Source: Prunella strophiata (Eukaryota > Chordata > Aves > Passeriformes > Prunellidae). From it: a DNA stretch of 64,000 nt. The notes under the pieces were generated by a model. That model was not told the DNA's origin, did no database searches, and saw nothing but the letters and a program-made list of their open reading frames with translations. Shown one piece after another: positions 62,251 through 64,000 of the stretch; the stretch's first letter is position 1, and the number at the start of each line of letters is the position of its first letter. The position numbers were made by a program, and so were the translations under genes. Location of the stretch: the NCBI GenBank assembly GCA_036583965.1, contig JAZBQD010000027.1, positions 20,449,001 through 20,513,000 on the forward strand, written 5' to 3'.

Positions 62251-64000
62251 TTCCCAGCCTGCACAGGGGAATGCAGGCAACTAAATCTTTCCCCCTTTTC
62301 TTTAGATGCTGATTCTCATCCTTAGAGAAAGCCGTGGAATTACTAATGCAGAAAGGCTGACATGCACTGTCCAAACTGAAACAGAAAATATAAACACTAA
62401 CAAACACATAAACACCAGGAGGTCTGCCACTCACTGGGGAGTAAGAATACAGTCACTGCAAAGCTTTTCAAATCAAAGGAATATGGAGCATATACTGAAG
62501 TGCAGACAGTTAATCAGAAAACACTTGTTTGTTTTCTGCTCATTTGTTTTCAGATGACAAGCCCAACATAGAAATCTCATCTTCACAAAACTGGTTTGCA
62601 TAATTTACTCATACATGAGCTGAACAAGAGTTTCCCACTGCAGTAGCTCCATGTTGGGCCACATTTTTCCACCAAGACAGAGCTCTGGCCAAACTGAATT
62701 TGCAAATAGGTGTTGAACATCTCAGAAGGAATACACAAGCAGACCTTTGAGTATTGTCTATTTTGTAATTTTCTAGCACAGCAGCTCACTTAAAATTCTT
62801 ATGCCAGTAGTCAAAAATGGGCACACCTTTAAATGTTTCAATAGATAGGAAAATAATTGCTGGAGTCTTTCTTTAAATATGCTTATTATACAATAAGCAG
62901 TATCTGTTTCACAGCAGCATGTATAAAGTACCTAAAAACAGACATGAATTAAAAAGCTAAAATGACACTTCTTTGTTATTATCCTTAGTATTTGTCACCC
63001 TGTCTTTCATCCTTTTGTATTCTGATAATCCAAATCTTTAAATCCTTCAAGAACTCATTTGGGGTTTGAGGTTAAGAAAGATTTAGTTCAAAATGCTAAA
63101 ATTCCTCCCACAAATCTATGCCTTCATGATAGTACATAAAACAAAAATATTTTTAAAAAATGTATATAATTATAAAAAGTTTTAATGAACGATGAAGTGT
63201 TTAGTATGGCATAAATATTTCACAATAAAGCCTGAAAGGACAATGTAGCACTGATAGCTTCTGCTAACTATTAGATTTCAATAATATAGTTGAGAGTTTC
63301 TAAAGTTAATCAAGAGCTTATTATGGGTAAAAGTGAACAACTTTCAGATGGTGCTGTAATCCATACTGTTTAGTAAAATGAGACCTTACACAGGTATGGA
63401 TGCTATGCAAAGACAACCTCCTGCATTCCCCACCCCAGCTGGCCACGTCCAATGGCCTAAGGAGGAACCAGTGGGGAACAATTCCATCACAGTCACATGA
63501 AGGTCATTTCCACAAATTTTCTGACCATACCCTGCTTTCTTCCCACTGAACCCCAGGCACAGCCAGGCAGGCACCCACCAGCCTCCTCCAGCCCCCAGGG
63601 CTGTGCCACAGCAACCCTAAAATGCTGCAGCAACCCCAAAAGGCCACAGGCACGTGGCCACCAGACACAGGGAGCAAGCCCCAGCCAGCTCTGGCCAGCA
63701 CAAGCCCAGGGCAGCTCCTGGGGCCTTGAGCTGCCTGACTGCTGTGTGCAGCCTTCTATGGTAAGTGGGAAAATGCTCAGAAACACCCAAATATTTCACA
63801 GCCATACAGCACACTGCCTGGCAACATGTCTGCAGCCTCAGGTACTGGGCTAGCAAGTGGTTTCTCCAAACTTGTTATTCTTGGCTGCTTCTTAGAGCTC
63901 AGCAGCAGCAGCACCAAGTGGCCTTCCACTGCCAAAGATGAAAAAAAACATTCAAAAACAATTATCAAAGCACAGTGTCTATTGCAAACAAAAAAAGTTC
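62251..64000. other. AT-rich non-coding DNA with a GC-rich patch at the end
   Basis: No gene was recognised. The stretch 63400-63740 is richer in G and C, with CCAGC, CAGCAACCC and CCCCAG phrases and overlapping open frames on both strands (118 codons plus at 63497-63853, 97 codons minus at 63493-63786), none recognisable. The rest is AT-rich unique sequence up to the window edge. Confidence 0.5.

Noticed and set aside
61859..62312. Plus-strand open frames of 141 and 118 codons
   Set aside because: They are antisense to the minus-strand CR1 ORF2 remnant, whose similarity is clear on the other strand.

Overview
The window looks like AT-rich vertebrate nuclear DNA from a bird, most likely a passerine. 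Three things point there. CR1-family LINE fragments occur in both orientations, and one still carries the avian-type 3' tail of ATTCTGTG-like octamers. One short element joins a tRNA-Ile-like head to a CR1-like tail, which is the architecture of the passerine SINE known as TguSINE1. Two copies of one short LTR are present, and one of them sits between perfect 6-bp target duplications. The assignment rests on repeat types only; no host gene was recognised.

No protein-coding gene, rRNA or tRNA gene, CRISPR array or CpG-island promoter could be supported. Every open frame examined is short (at most about 190 codons). Each is unrecognisable, antisense to a repeat, or a translation of low-complexity sequence. 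Bacterial-style features (operons, ribosome binding sites, attachment sites) do not apply. The window is best read as intergenic 'gene desert' or the inside of a very large intron; sequence alone cannot decide which.

Layout: 1-3310 AT-rich unique DNA; 3317-3629 solo LTR (copy A); 3636-15787 AT-rich DNA with several inverted repeats and A-runs; 15788-15912 tRNA-Ile/CR1 SINE; 15913-23690 AT-rich DNA with an A/C-rich tract at 20606-20810; 23740-24050 a GC-rich patch running into LTR copy B (24051-24356); 27850-28015 an old CR1 remnant and 28230-28300 a MIR-like SINE core; 35376-35810 a well-preserved CR1 3' end; 42738-42797 a 20-bp minisatellite; 46734-47262 two CR1 remnants in opposite orientation; 53590-53900 a GC-rich patch; 61485-62250 the longest CR1 fragment (minus strand, degraded ORF2); 63400-63740 a last GC-rich patch.

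The repeats record layers of insertion. MIR is probably the oldest, followed by degraded CR1, then the better-preserved CR1 and the SINE, which depends on CR1 machinery through its shared tail. The LTR pair, about 96-97% identical by hand alignment, is probably the youngest. I saw nothing that I can defend as a new biological system. The most distinctive unexplained structure is a cluster of three overlapping perfect inverted repeats at 11704-11771.
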